Source: DATGUA01 sp035301545 (GTDB lineage: Bacteria; Bacillota; Clostridia; Tissierellales; Tissierellaceae). Taken from it: a stretch of 14,176 nucleotides of DNA. The stretch is from contig DATGUA010000016.1 in the NCBI GenBank assembly GCA_035301545.1, positions 1-14,176 of the forward strand. The letters run 5' to 3'. The notes beneath the pieces were generated by a model. It was not told the origin of the DNA. It made no database searches and was given only the letters and a program-made list of their open reading frames with translations. The number at the start of each line of letters is the position of its first letter. Within the stretch, counting starts at the first letter, position 1. The position numbers were made by a program, and so were the translations under genes. Below are positions 6,606-14,176 of this stretch, piece by piece.

Positions 6606-9600
6606 TTGGGGAAATTATTTTCAAAGATTGGAAAAAGAATAGAAAAGACACCTTTTAAGGTTTTATTTGCATCTATATTAATCTTTGCAATCTTGATTAC
6701 AGGAGCTATCAAGGTTAATATGGCTACAGGAAATGAAACCTTAGTAAATACTGATAATGATGCTTATATCTCTAACCATAATATGGAGAAGGAATTCGGT
6801 GGAGATGCTATTATGGTATTATTTGAAGGTGAAGAGAGAGACCTTTTTAGGCAGGACAATATGGAAAAGATGTGGAATGTAGAGCAAAGACTAAAATATA
6901 ATGATAATATATTTTCATTTATGGGTCCTGCCAGTATAGTCCACCAAATCACAGATAAACAAACTAGTATTATTAAAGGAAATGTATTTACTATGGGAGA
7001 TGGTCTAGGTGAAATGTCTGAAAAGCTTTCTGAAATAGGAAGTGAATTAGGGGATAAGGATGTCCCAGATCCTGAAGAAATGGAAAATAAATTAAATAGT
7101 ATGATGAGTGAAATAAATCCAGATAATATGATGGATGAAATGATGGGTCAACAAAAGGCCGAATTAGAAGATAAAATGCTTCCTATGAGTGATGGTCTAG
7201 GGCAAATGGGAGAAAGACTTACAGATATAGGAAAGGAACTAGGAAGTAAGGATGTGCCAAATCCAGAGGCTATTGAAGAAAAATTAAATGGATTAACTGG
7301 TATGATGGATCCTAATAATCCTATCTTTAAGGAAATAGAAGAAGATAGTAGGGAAATGCAAGAAAATATTGGTGATATAGGTGAGAAGCTAGGTCAAGCT
7401 GGTGGGATGTTAACACAAGAGGCTGATGAATTACCTAAGAAACTTGAAGAAATGGTTACAGGAATGGAAGATTTAGATCCTGATGTAATGGAAAAAGAAC
7501 TAGAAGAAGAATTTACTAAGATAGAAGCAAACTTTACTGGTAAATTAGATGAGATAAAAGATAATATTAATATGGAGATACCAGATAGTCTAAAAAATGC
7601 TCCAGAAGAATTAGAGAAATTAGAAGAAACTCTACCAGTCTTACAAGGACTTCCTGAACAACTCAGAGGAATGGCAGAAGAGGTAGAAGATGATCAAGTA
7701 AAGATGCAATTAAATCTTATGGCTCAGATGCTGGAAGAAAGAGTGGAAGAATTACCAAATTTAGAAGGAATGGCTGAAGCTTTAGAAGGACTTCCAGCAG
7801 GAAGTGACCAAGTAGATAAAGCCTTAGAAGAAATGAAAGAAGAATTAGTAGGACAGATAAATGGAATGAAAGAAAATATACAAAATATTATTCCTGATAG
7901 TCAAGCTGGTAATCCTAAGGAAGAAATAGAAGAAATGTCAGGGCAACTAGCCCAATTAGGGGAATTAGGAGAAAATCTAACAAATATAAGTAATCAATTA
8001 GAAAATGCTGATAATATGATGCCAGATACTTCTGATTTATTAAATGGGATACAAGCACAAATGAATCAGGAAATAGTTAGTATGAGAGACAATCTTTCAG
8101 GCGGAATCTCTCCAGATGAATTAGGCCAAATGTCTGGTGGCTTTGTAACTATGGGAGATAATCTAAATCAATTAAGTAGTGGAATATCCCAAATGGTTGA
8201 AGGTGGGGAAATGCTTCCAGATGCTTCCGAAGCCTTATCAGGTATGACTGATCAAATGGAAGTAACTATAGATGAAATGAAATCTAATCTATCAAATGGT
8301 ATGTCTCCAGAAGATCTAGAAACCATGTCTGAGGGATTTATTACTATGGGAGAAAACTTAAATAAAATAAGTGAAGGATTAGAAACCTTCCACGAAAAGT
8401 CAGATATGATGGTTCCAAACTTTCCACATAATCAAAAAGAATTAGATAATATTTTATATGAAGATGATGGAAGTTTAAGAGATGTATTTGAAGATACTGT
8501 ATTAGATGATAATCATCATATGATAATGATAAAATTAGATGGAAACTTAGAAGATGAGGTAAAAGATGAAATATATGCAGATGTAAGTAATGCTCTAGAT
8601 GAAGAAGAGTTTGAGGATATTGACTATATAGTATCTGGAAAACCAGTATTAGATTCTTCTCTAAGGGAAGAAATGAAATCTAATATGATGTATATGGTTG
8701 GTTTTGCAGTAGTGATTATGTTTATTATATTAAACCTAGTATTTAAAGTGAGATGGAAAGTGCTAAGTCTAGGTATAATATTTGTATCTGTAATAGCTAC
8801 CCTAGGACTAATGGGTCATTTAAGTGTTTCAATGACTATGGTGTCTATGGCAGTATTTCCTATACTAATAGGATTAGGAATAGACTACTCTATCCAGCTG
8901 CAAAATAGATATGAAGAAGAAAAGTCCGTAAGAACAACACTTAACCAAATAGGAACAGCAGTAGGAATTGCAGTTTTAGCTACGGTATTAGGGTTTATTT
9001 CCTTATATGCCTCACCAGTACCAATGATAAAAGATTTTGGAAAGATGCTAACTATAGGAGTTATAATCAGCTTTATTGGAAGTATCTTCTTGTTAATGCC
9101 AGTATTAAGAGCTAGAGATATTGTTGATAATAAAGAAGCTACAGCTCATAATGAAAAGATAGAAAAAGAATCTTTCATAGACAGATTATTAGGCGGTACT
9201 GCTAAATTTGTTACTAAGTTTTCACTTCTAGTTATTATAATATCAACAGTATTAGCAGGAATTGGATTAATAGCAGATCAAAGTGTTGGTGTAGAAACAG
9301 ATATTGAAACCTTTATGCCACAAGATATGGATGCTTTAGATGATATTCGTTATGTAAGAGATATAGTAGGATCTACTGATCAAATGGTTCTATTTATGGA
9401 AGATGAGAACCTATTATCAGAAAACAATATAGAATGGATGCAGAATACTATAAAAGATATAGAAAGAGATTACTCAGATCAAGTTACAGATATAAAATCT
9501 ATCGATAGTTTAGTGGATAATTTTTCAGAAGAAGATGATTTGAGTATTGGAGAATATAAAGACATCATAAATGAGGTACCTGAAGGTCAAAAGAAGATGT

Positions 9601-10277
9601 TCTTAAATGAGGATGAAAATAAAGGAGTAATCCTTATGAATATTAAACACATGGCTACAGAAGAATTAGAAATTTTTGTAGAAGATATCAATAGTGAATT
9701 ACAAGATGCACCAATGGATGTATCTATTACCGGTAAAAGTGTCTTGGATGTAGAAATGGTAAAAGGTCTAACTGAAGGTAGAGTTAAGATGACTATTTTA
9801 GGAATTGGATTAGTATTTCTTGCTCTATTAATAGTCTATAGAAGCTTCTTTAAAGCATTAATTCCAGTATTCCCTATAATTCTAATAGTAGGTATGTCAG
9901 GAGGAATTATGAGAATTTTAGAATTGAAATATACCCCAATAACAGCTACCTTAGGTGCCTTAGTATTAGGAATGGGAACAGAGATGACTATAATGTTATT
10001 GGAAAGATATCTAGAAGAAAGAAATCAAGGTAGGGATAAGGAGGATGCTATGTCTACTACTATGAAAAAGATAGGTAAGGCTACAGTAGCTTCAGGGCTG
10101 ACAACTGTTGGAGGATTTAGTGTGCTAATGCTTTCAAAATTTGTAATCTTAAAAGATTTTGGATTGATGACAGTGATTAATATTTCCTTAGCTCTAATGA
10201 GTACTTTCGTGATTTTACCTGCTATACTTTGGATTTTAGATAGATTTATTGTAGAAGAAAAACTGAAAAATGAATAG
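6606..10277 (+). CDS. RND-superfamily (MMPL/HAE3-like) exporter with an expanded repeat-rich outer loop
   Basis: 1223 residues, roughly 200-400 longer than common MMPL/HAE3 proteins. Twelve membrane segments can be placed: one at about 16-37, five at about 694-833, one at 872-890, and five at 1061-1209, the internal twofold layout of RND pumps. TM4 carries GLGIDYSIQLQNRYEEE (Asp760) and TM10 the matching GMGTEMTIMLLERY (Glu1126), candidate proton-relay residues. The second loop (about 890-1060) has normal size. The first loop (about 38-693) is huge, acidic, Met/Glu/Leu-rich and made of helical repeats. It probably exports or moves lipids, drugs or other hydrophobic molecules using the proton gradient; substrate unknown. 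Start TTG: GAGGG lies six bases upstream and no ATG fits in frame. Cotranscribed with tetR; terminator 8 bases after the stop. Confidence 0.9.
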   Translation: MGKLFSKIGKRIEKTPFKVLFASILIFAILITGAIKVNMATGNETLVNTDNDAYISNHNMEKEFGGDAIMVLFEGEERDLFRQDNMEKMWNVEQRLKYNDNIFSFMGPASIVHQITDKQTSIIKGNVFTMGDGLGEMSEKLSEIGSELGDKDVPDPEEMENKLNSMMSEINPDNMMDEMMGQQKAELEDKMLPMSDGLGQMGERLTDIGKELGSKDVPNPEAIEEKLNGLTGMMDPNNPIFKEIEEDSREMQENIGDIGEKLGQAGGMLTQEADELPKKLEEMVTGMEDLDPDVMEKELEEEFTKIEANFTGKLDEIKDNINMEIPDSLKNAPEELEKLEETLPVLQGLPEQLRGMAEEVEDDQVKMQLNLMAQMLEERVEELPNLEGMAEALEGLPAGSDQVDKALEEMKEELVGQINGMKENIQNIIPDSQAGNPKEEIEEMSGQLAQLGELGENLTNISNQLENADNMMPDTSDLLNGIQAQMNQEIVSMRDNLSGGISPDELGQMSGGFVTMGDNLNQLSSGISQMVEGGEMLPDASEALSGMTDQMEVTIDEMKSNLSNGMSPEDLETMSEGFITMGENLNKISEGLETFHEKSDMMVPNFPHNQKELDNILYEDDGSLRDVFEDTVLDDNHHMIMIKLDGNLEDEVKDEIYADVSNALDEEEFEDIDYIVSGKPVLDSSLREEMKSNMMYMVGFAVVIMFIILNLVFKVRWKVLSLGIIFVSVIATLGLMGHLSVSMTMVSMAVFPILIGLGIDYSIQLQNRYEEEKSVRTTLNQIGTAVGIAVLATVLGFISLYASPVPMIKDFGKMLTIGVIISFIGSIFLLMPVLRARDIVDNKEATAHNEKIEKESFIDRLLGGTAKFVTKFSLLVIIISTVLAGIGLIADQSVGVETDIETFMPQDMDALDDIRYVRDIVGSTDQMVLFMEDENLLSENNIEWMQNTIKDIERDYSDQVTDIKSIDSLVDNFSEEDDLSIGEYKDIINEVPEGQKKMFLNEDENKGVILMNIKHMATEELEIFVEDINSELQDAPMDVSITGKSVLDVEMVKGLTEGRVKMTILGIGLVFLALLIVYRSFFKALIPVFPIILIVGMSGGIMRILELKYTPITATLGALVLGMGTEMTIMLLERYLEERNQGRDKEDAMSTTMKKIGKATVASGLTTVGGFSVLMLSKFVILKDFGLMTVINISLALMSTFVILPAILWILDRFIVEEKLKNE
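6993..7292 (+). repeat. Internal duplication A in the exporter's first outer loop
   Basis: Residues 130-165 (6993-7100) and 194-229 (7185-7292) are clear copies, 64 residues apart: M..GLG.M.E.L..IG.ELG.KDVP.PE....KLN. The DNA is also still similar. A weaker third start (MQENIGDIGEKLG) appears at residue 251. Confidence 0.8.
8016..8405 (+). repeat. Internal tandem duplication B in the exporter's first outer loop
   Basis: Residues 471-535 (8016-8210) and 536-600 (8211-8405) are adjacent 65-residue copies sharing M.PD.S..L.G....M, then NLS.G.SP..L..MS.GF.TMG.NLN..S.G. A more diverged copy precedes them at about 408-470 (EEMSGQL...LGENLTNIS). Confidence 0.85.
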
Positions 10278-10284
10278 ATATAAG

Positions 10285-10319
10285 AAGTAGGAGGTCCCAA
10301 AAGGGCCTCCTACTTTTTA
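10285..10319 (+). terminator. Strong rho-independent terminator of the tetR-exporter operon
   Basis: AAGTAGGAGGTCCC (10285-10298), loop AAAA, then GGGCCTCCTACTT (10303-10315): thirteen pairs with one bulged T, GC-rich by local standards and followed by TTTATATA. Confidence 0.9.
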
Positions 10320-10420
10320 TATAAATAACTATATCTATCATAGTAACCCCTGAAAATGAATAGAGATATAAAAGGAAAATATATTGTATTGTAGTAATAT
10401 ATTTTGGGGGTAAGACAAAA

Positions 10421-11542
10421 ATGTTAATATTAGTTAATAGACTAAAGATAAAAAGAATAGGATTGTTGTTATTCATAATAGTAGTATTATGTATTAGTTA
10501 TTTTTTACAAGGAGAGGAAGTTATTACAACTAGTATTAATATAGAAGATCCAGATGAAGAAGAACTAGAAAAAATAGCTCAGTGGGTTTTTGATAATAGA
10601 AACAAGGCTAACTTAGGGAAGATTGAGATCTTAGAAGGTATGTATGATAAGGGATCAACAAATGGATTATGGGCATATGAAAGGGAAATTTGGAAAAGAG
10701 AATATTTAGATTTATGGGCAGAAAAACAGTCTGTAGAATTTAAAAATATAGATTCTAAAGTATTTCTCCGAAGTGTAAATCAAATAGAAAATGGATATCA
10801 AGTAGGTTTAGCAGTTACTACAGAATATATATATGATTATAAGAATGAGGATGTAGATGAAAATTCCTTTAGAATAGGTACATATCACTCCTTAGATATA
10901 GTTGAAAATAAAGGAAAGTGGTTAATTTCTGGAGAATGGTACCAGGACCCCTTTATTAGTTCTTCAGATGTAGTTAATATTGCTAGAGATAATATAAATA
11001 AGATTATTCCATCAAAAGAGAAAAAAGACTTAACTAATATAGATAATCAAAGAAAAAAAGCTATTGAATATGCTGATAATTATTGTGGTGTTGCAAGACC
11101 ACCTGATTACAACTTTCACTATAATGAAAACTATAAAAATTATAATTCATTAGGTGGAAATTGTACCAATTTTGTATCTCAAACTATACATGAAGCAGGA
11201 ATGGACTCAACTCTTGCTTGGAATTATAAAAATGGAGAAGGAAGTGAAGCATGGGTAAATGCCAGTGAGTTTCATAATTATATGCTGTATAGTGGAAGGG
11301 GAACATTAATAGCCAATGGTACTTATGAAGAAGTATTAGAAAGTTCCTATGAATTATTGCCAGGAGATTATATAGCTTATGAGAAAAATGGAAGGGTAGG
11401 GCATAATGCAGTAGTTACAGGAGTAGATTCTAAAGGATATACTTTAGTTAACACACATAATCCAGATTTTTATAGGGTGCCATGGGATTTAGGATGGAAT
11501 AATGAAGAAATAAGATTTTGGTTAGTAAGGGTAAATTATTAA
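10421..11542 (+). CDS. Amidase_6-domain cysteine hydrolase, membrane-anchored or secreted
   Basis: 373 residues. A basic N-terminus and one hydrophobic segment at about 13-29 form a signal anchor or uncleaved signal peptide; no lipobox is seen (the Cys at 24 lies inside the hydrophobic stretch). Residues about 40-195 are an unassigned extracytoplasmic region with a mixed alpha/beta look. Residues about 210-373 match the putative amidase domain (Amidase_6), a papain-like fold: RKKAIEYADNYC at 211-222, the catalytic Cys248 in GGNCTNFVSQ, the catalytic His328 in GRVGHNAVV, and NTHNPD at 344-349 as the probable third-residue region. Members are thought to cut amide bonds in cell-wall or peptide material and are common in spore formers; substrate unproven. 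ATG start with GGGGG about 10 bases upstream. No clear promoter or terminator was found. Confidence 0.85.
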   Translation: MLILVNRLKIKRIGLLLFIIVVLCISYFLQGEEVITTSINIEDPDEEELEKIAQWVFDNRNKANLGKIEILEGMYDKGSTNGLWAYEREIWKREYLDLWAEKQSVEFKNIDSKVFLRSVNQIENGYQVGLAVTTEYIYDYKNEDVDENSFRIGTYHSLDIVENKGKWLISGEWYQDPFISSSDVVNIARDNINKIIPSKEKKDLTNIDNQRKKAIEYADNYCGVARPPDYNFHYNENYKNYNSLGGNCTNFVSQTIHEAGMDSTLAWNYKNGEGSEAWVNASEFHNYMLYSGRGTLIANGTYEEVLESSYELLPGDYIAYEKNGRVGHNAVVTGVDSKGYTLVNTHNPDFYRVPWDLGWNNEEIRFWLVRVNY

Positions 11543-11603
11543 AATAGGAAGGATAATATATAGGTGACAAGGATTTATTATAAGTATATAAATAGAGGAT
11601 AAA

Positions 11604-11768
11604 ATGAAATTAACCAAAGATTATACAAATGCACAAAAGAATATAAATCTGTTTAAACTAATGTATAATCATTGTAATACTGGAATTGATTATAATATTA
11701 ATACAAACTTAAAAGTGTTATATCTTAACACTAAAAGATTATTTAAGGAGGTACTATATTATGTCTAA
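11604..11768 (+). other. Possible leader ORF overlapping the carrier gene start
   Basis: An open frame of 54 codons starts at an ATG with GAGGAT five bases upstream and ends in a TAA at 11766-11768, eight bases inside the carrier gene. The carrier's own AAGGAGG site lies within it, so translational coupling is possible. The product would be Asn-, Lys-, Tyr- and Leu-rich and matches nothing I know. It occupies most of the 218-base gap 11543-11760, which otherwise holds TATAAT matches at 11664-11669 and 11691-11696 without good -35 boxes. Confidence 0.25.
11714..11732 (+). promoter_or_regulatory. Inverted repeat upstream of the carrier gene
   Basis: AGTGTTA (11714-11720) and TAACACT (11726-11732) are perfect arms around TATCT. 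It lies 20 bases downstream of a TATAAT (11691-11696) and 12 bases before the AAGGAGG of the carrier gene, so it may be an operator or a weak RNA hairpin. No T-run follows, which argues against a terminator. Confidence 0.4.
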
Positions 11769-13173
11769 TAAGATTTCTAGTAAGAAAAAGAAAAGCATAT
11801 CTATCAATCCATTTATACTATTTATTTGTATAATGGCTATTGCTGTAATTGCAACATATTTTGTAACGCCAGGTTCCTTTGAAAGGGAAGAACTAGATGG
11901 AAAAACAGTAATAGTACCTGATAGTTATCAGGCAGTAGATCAAGAGCCACTAGGATTCTTTTCAATATTTCAAGCGATTCCAAATGGTTTGGCTGGCGCA
12001 GCAGAAATTATATTTTTAGTAATGTTAGTTGGAGGTTGTTTAGAAGTATATAATCAAACAGGTTCTATTGATAAGGGGTTGTCTAGGATAATAGGATTAT
12101 CTGAAAAAATAGGTGGTGCAATTATCTTAAGTGGAATAATGATAGTATTTGCATTGATTGGAGGATTTTTAGGATGGGCAGAACAAATAATTCCTTTTAT
12201 TCCCCTGGTAATATCATTATGTATAGCATTAGGGTATGATCCAATTGTTGGAGTAGCAGTAAGTGGTTTAATTGATTATCTAAGTTTTTCAGCTTCACCA
12301 ACAAATGTATATACAGTAGGTATATCTCATGAAATTGCAGGACTACCAATGTTTTCAGGTATGGGTTTTAGATTAGTTGTATTAATTGTAGTAAATATAG
12401 TAGCTCAAATATACATATTAAGATATGCTAAAAAAGTAAAAGAAGATCCAAGTAAAAGTTTAATGGCAGGAATAGATACTTCAGATTTAGAAACAGATTA
12501 TAGTAGTGTAATTAATGAAAAGATGACTACTAATCAAATCTTATCATTATTAGTTTTTGGAGTTACTTTTGCAGTTTCTATATATGGAGTATCACAAAGA
12601 GGTTGGAGTTTTAATGATTTATCTGCAGCATTTGTATTTAGTGGTATAGTTGCAGGTTTAATTTGTAGATTAAATCCAGGAAAGATTGCTACATCTTTTG
12701 TTCAAGGTTCTCAAGCAGCATTTGGTGGTGCAGCGGTAATAGGATTAGCTAGAGGTATTCAATGGCTATTAGAAGAGGGTGGACTAATAGATCCAATAAT
12801 AAATGGACTATCAAAACCATTAATGGGGTTACCTATATGAGCTACAGCAATAGGAGTCTTTATAGTTATAAGTATACTTAATGGATTAATACCATCAGGA
12901 TCAGGAAAGGCAATGGCATTTATGCCAATATTAACACCATTAGCAGATCTAGTAGGTTTAAGCAGACAGACTATGGTATTAGCATATCAATTTGGTGATG
13001 GTTTAACTAATTCATTCTGGTTTACAAATGGAGCATTAATAATATTCTTAAGATCTGGAAAAATTCCATTAGGCAAATGGTATAAATTTGTAGCTCCATT
13101 ATTAGGTATTTTAGCTGTAGTATTTTGTATGTTTTTAATAATAGCAATTTCTATAGGCTATGGACCCTTTTAA
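11761..13173 (+). pseudogene. YfcC-family carrier interrupted by an in-frame TGA
   Basis: Codons 1-359 and 361-470 lie in one unbroken frame apart from a TGA at 12838-12840; together they give a full-length YfcC/DcuC-type membrane carrier. Before the stop: LVMLVGGCLEVYNQTGSIDKG near 86-106, GGFLGWAEQIIPFIPLV near 136-152, and ARGIQWLLEEGGLID near 331-345. After it: LIPSGSGKAMAFMPILTPLADLVG and YQFGDGLTNSFW, the conserved C-terminal transport core. The family takes up anionic or amino acid-like substrates. The likely lesion is TGG (Trp) to TGA. The ATG has AAGGAGG nine bases upstream; an ATG at 12913 preceded by AGGAAAGG could restart, but would make only the last 87 codons. The M20 gene follows after 19 bases, an arrangement often seen for carrier plus amidohydrolase. 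No decay is seen elsewhere, so the mutation is recent, a sequencing error, or recoded. Confidence 0.75.
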
Positions 13174-13192
13174 AATAAAGGAGGATATTATT

Positions 13193-14176
13193 ATGGGTAA
13201 AGTATTAGAAAAAGTAAAATCAATTGAAGATTATTTAATTGATATGAGAAGACATTTCCATATGAATCCAGAACTAAGTTGGGAAGAATATGAAACTTCT
13301 AAGAAAATCCAAGAGGAATTAGAAAATATGGGTATTGAATATGAAGTAGTTTTAGAAACAGGAATAATTGGTACAATAGTAGGTAATAAACAAGGGCCAG
13401 TTATAGGAATAAGAGCAGATATAGATGCATTACCAGTAAATGAAGAAACAGGATTAGAATTTTCTTCTAAAAATGAAGGGAAAATGCATGCTTGTGGACA
13501 TGATGCTCATATAGCTATGTTATTAACAACTGGAAAACTGCTTAAAGAAATGGAAGATGAATTAGATTGTATAGTAAAATTAATATTCCAGCCTGCTGAG
13601 GAATTCATAGAAGACTCAGGAGCAGAATATATGTCTGAATTAGATGAAATAAAAGATTTAGATAGTATAGTAGCGCTTCATATATGGAGTGATATAGAAT
13701 CAGGTTTGATATCGGTAAATAGTGGTCCAAGATTAGCATCAGCAGATACTTTTGAAATAGAAGTAATAGGAAAGGGTGGACATGGAGCAATGCCCCATGG
13801 AAGTGTAGATCCGGTAATGATGTCTGCTGCACTAATAAGTAATTTGCAAACATTGGCAAGTAGAGAATATAATCCTATGGATACGTTTGTATTAAGTGTG
13901 TGTACTCTAGATGCAGGTACAGTTCCTAACATTATACCAGAGAAAGTAATAATGGAAGGAACTACTAGAACATTTAATGATGAAATAAGAGATCTATTGG
14001 AAGGGAAAATGGAAAGAGTTATTGAAAATACAGTTAAGACATTTAGAGGAGATTATAAATTCAAATATAATTATGGAACTCCAGCAACTATAAATAATGA
14101 ATTGGCAAGTAAGGTAGCTGAAAGAGCTGTAGTTAATGCATTAGGTGAGGAATATTTGTATGATTATCCAGCAACA
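13193..14176 (+). CDS. M20-family (M20D-type) amidohydrolase/peptidase (3' end missing)
   Basis: The frame is open to the window edge: 328 codons of an expected 385-400. Motifs: RRHFHMNPELSWEE near 19-32, GIRADIDALPVNEETG at 72-87, the metal-binding MHACGHDAH with Cys101 and His103, QPAEE with Glu136-Glu137, ALHIW with His163, and the dimerisation-domain GKGGHGAMPH with His197. These identify the M20D group (hippurate hydrolase, IAA-amino acid hydrolase, N-acetyl-diaminopimelate deacetylase relatives), which splits an acyl group from an amino acid with two metal ions in the cytoplasm. ATG with AAAGGAGG eight bases upstream, 19 bases after the carrier gene, so it is cotranscribed with it; the carrier probably brings in the substrate. 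The exact substrate is not readable from the motifs. Confidence 0.93.
   Translation, partial: MGKVLEKVKSIEDYLIDMRRHFHMNPELSWEEYETSKKIQEELENMGIEYEVVLETGIIGTIVGNKQGPVIGIRADIDALPVNEETGLEFSSKNEGKMHACGHDAHIAMLLTTGKLLKEMEDELDCIVKLIFQPAEEFIEDSGAEYMSELDEIKDLDSIVALHIWSDIESGLISVNSGPRLASADTFEIEVIGKGGHGAMPHGSVDPVMMSAALISNLQTLASREYNPMDTFVLSVCTLDAGTVPNIIPEKVIMEGTTRTFNDEIRDLLEGKMERVIENTVKTFRGDYKFKYNYGTPATINNELASKVAERAVVNALGEEYLYDYPAT

Noticed and set aside
10025..10476. Two minus-strand open frames crossing the exporter end and the amidase start
   Set aside because: They cross a strong terminator and two real gene ends, have no ribosome site of note and match no family.
12838..12885. Selenocysteine insertion at the TGA in the carrier gene
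   Set aside because: No convincing SECIS-like stem-loop begins shortly after the TGA. The palindrome TAAGTATACTTA at 12869-12880 is short and AU-only apart from two pairs, and this carrier family is not known to use selenocysteine.
12913..13173. Separate 86-residue gene after the TGA
   Set aside because: It is the C-terminal part of the YfcC carrier in the same frame; the conserved LIPSGSGK motif begins before its ATG.
13605..13932. Two overlapping minus-strand open frames
   Set aside because: They lie within the M20 gene, whose + strand frame carries all catalytic motifs.

Overview
The window is AT-rich, with ATA and AGA as favoured Ile and Arg codons, strong AAGGAGG-type ribosome sites, frequent TTG starts and TAA or TAG stops. 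Gene content (PfkB sugar kinase, M29 aminopeptidase, YfcC carrier paired with an M20 amidohydrolase, Amidase_6 protein, large MMPL/RND exporter) points to a low-GC anaerobic Bacillota, most likely a clostridial or Tissierella-like chromosome. This is inferred from style and content, not from a marker gene. No tRNA, rRNA, CRISPR array, transposase or phage gene was seen.

Layout: (1) 1-1367: the 3' part of a PfkB kinase converges on a beta-phosphoglucomutase-like HAD hydrolase, separated by a long palindromic terminator. (2) 1409-1822: the HAD promoter, then a decayed DsrE-family gene read on the + strand. (3) 1960-3764: an unusual DNA-binding protein with two helix-hairpin-helix repeats resembling the RNA polymerase alpha C-terminal domain and a sigma region 4-like helix-turn-helix, then the NAD(P)HX repair dehydratase NnrD. 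(4) 3824-5894: an M29 aminopeptidase on the minus strand with its own promoter, and a diverging uracil-DNA glycosylase superfamily protein. (5) 5960-10319: a TetR regulator and a 1223-residue RND/MMPL exporter in one operon, with a strong promoter, a candidate self-operator and a strong terminator. (6) 10421-11542: a membrane-anchored or secreted Amidase_6 protein. (7) 11604-14176: a possible leader ORF, a YfcC-family carrier interrupted by one in-frame TGA, and an M20 amidohydrolase running off the right edge.

Functional groups: the TetR and exporter genes look like a regulated efflux or envelope unit. The YfcC and M20 genes look like an uptake-and-hydrolysis pair for an acylated or conjugated amino acid. 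The rest are independent housekeeping or repair genes separated by terminators. The items most worth a second look are the interrupted YfcC gene, the DsrE remnant with independent lesions, the alpha-CTD/sigma-4-like regulator, and the exporter's roughly 655-residue outer loop built from about 65-residue modules.
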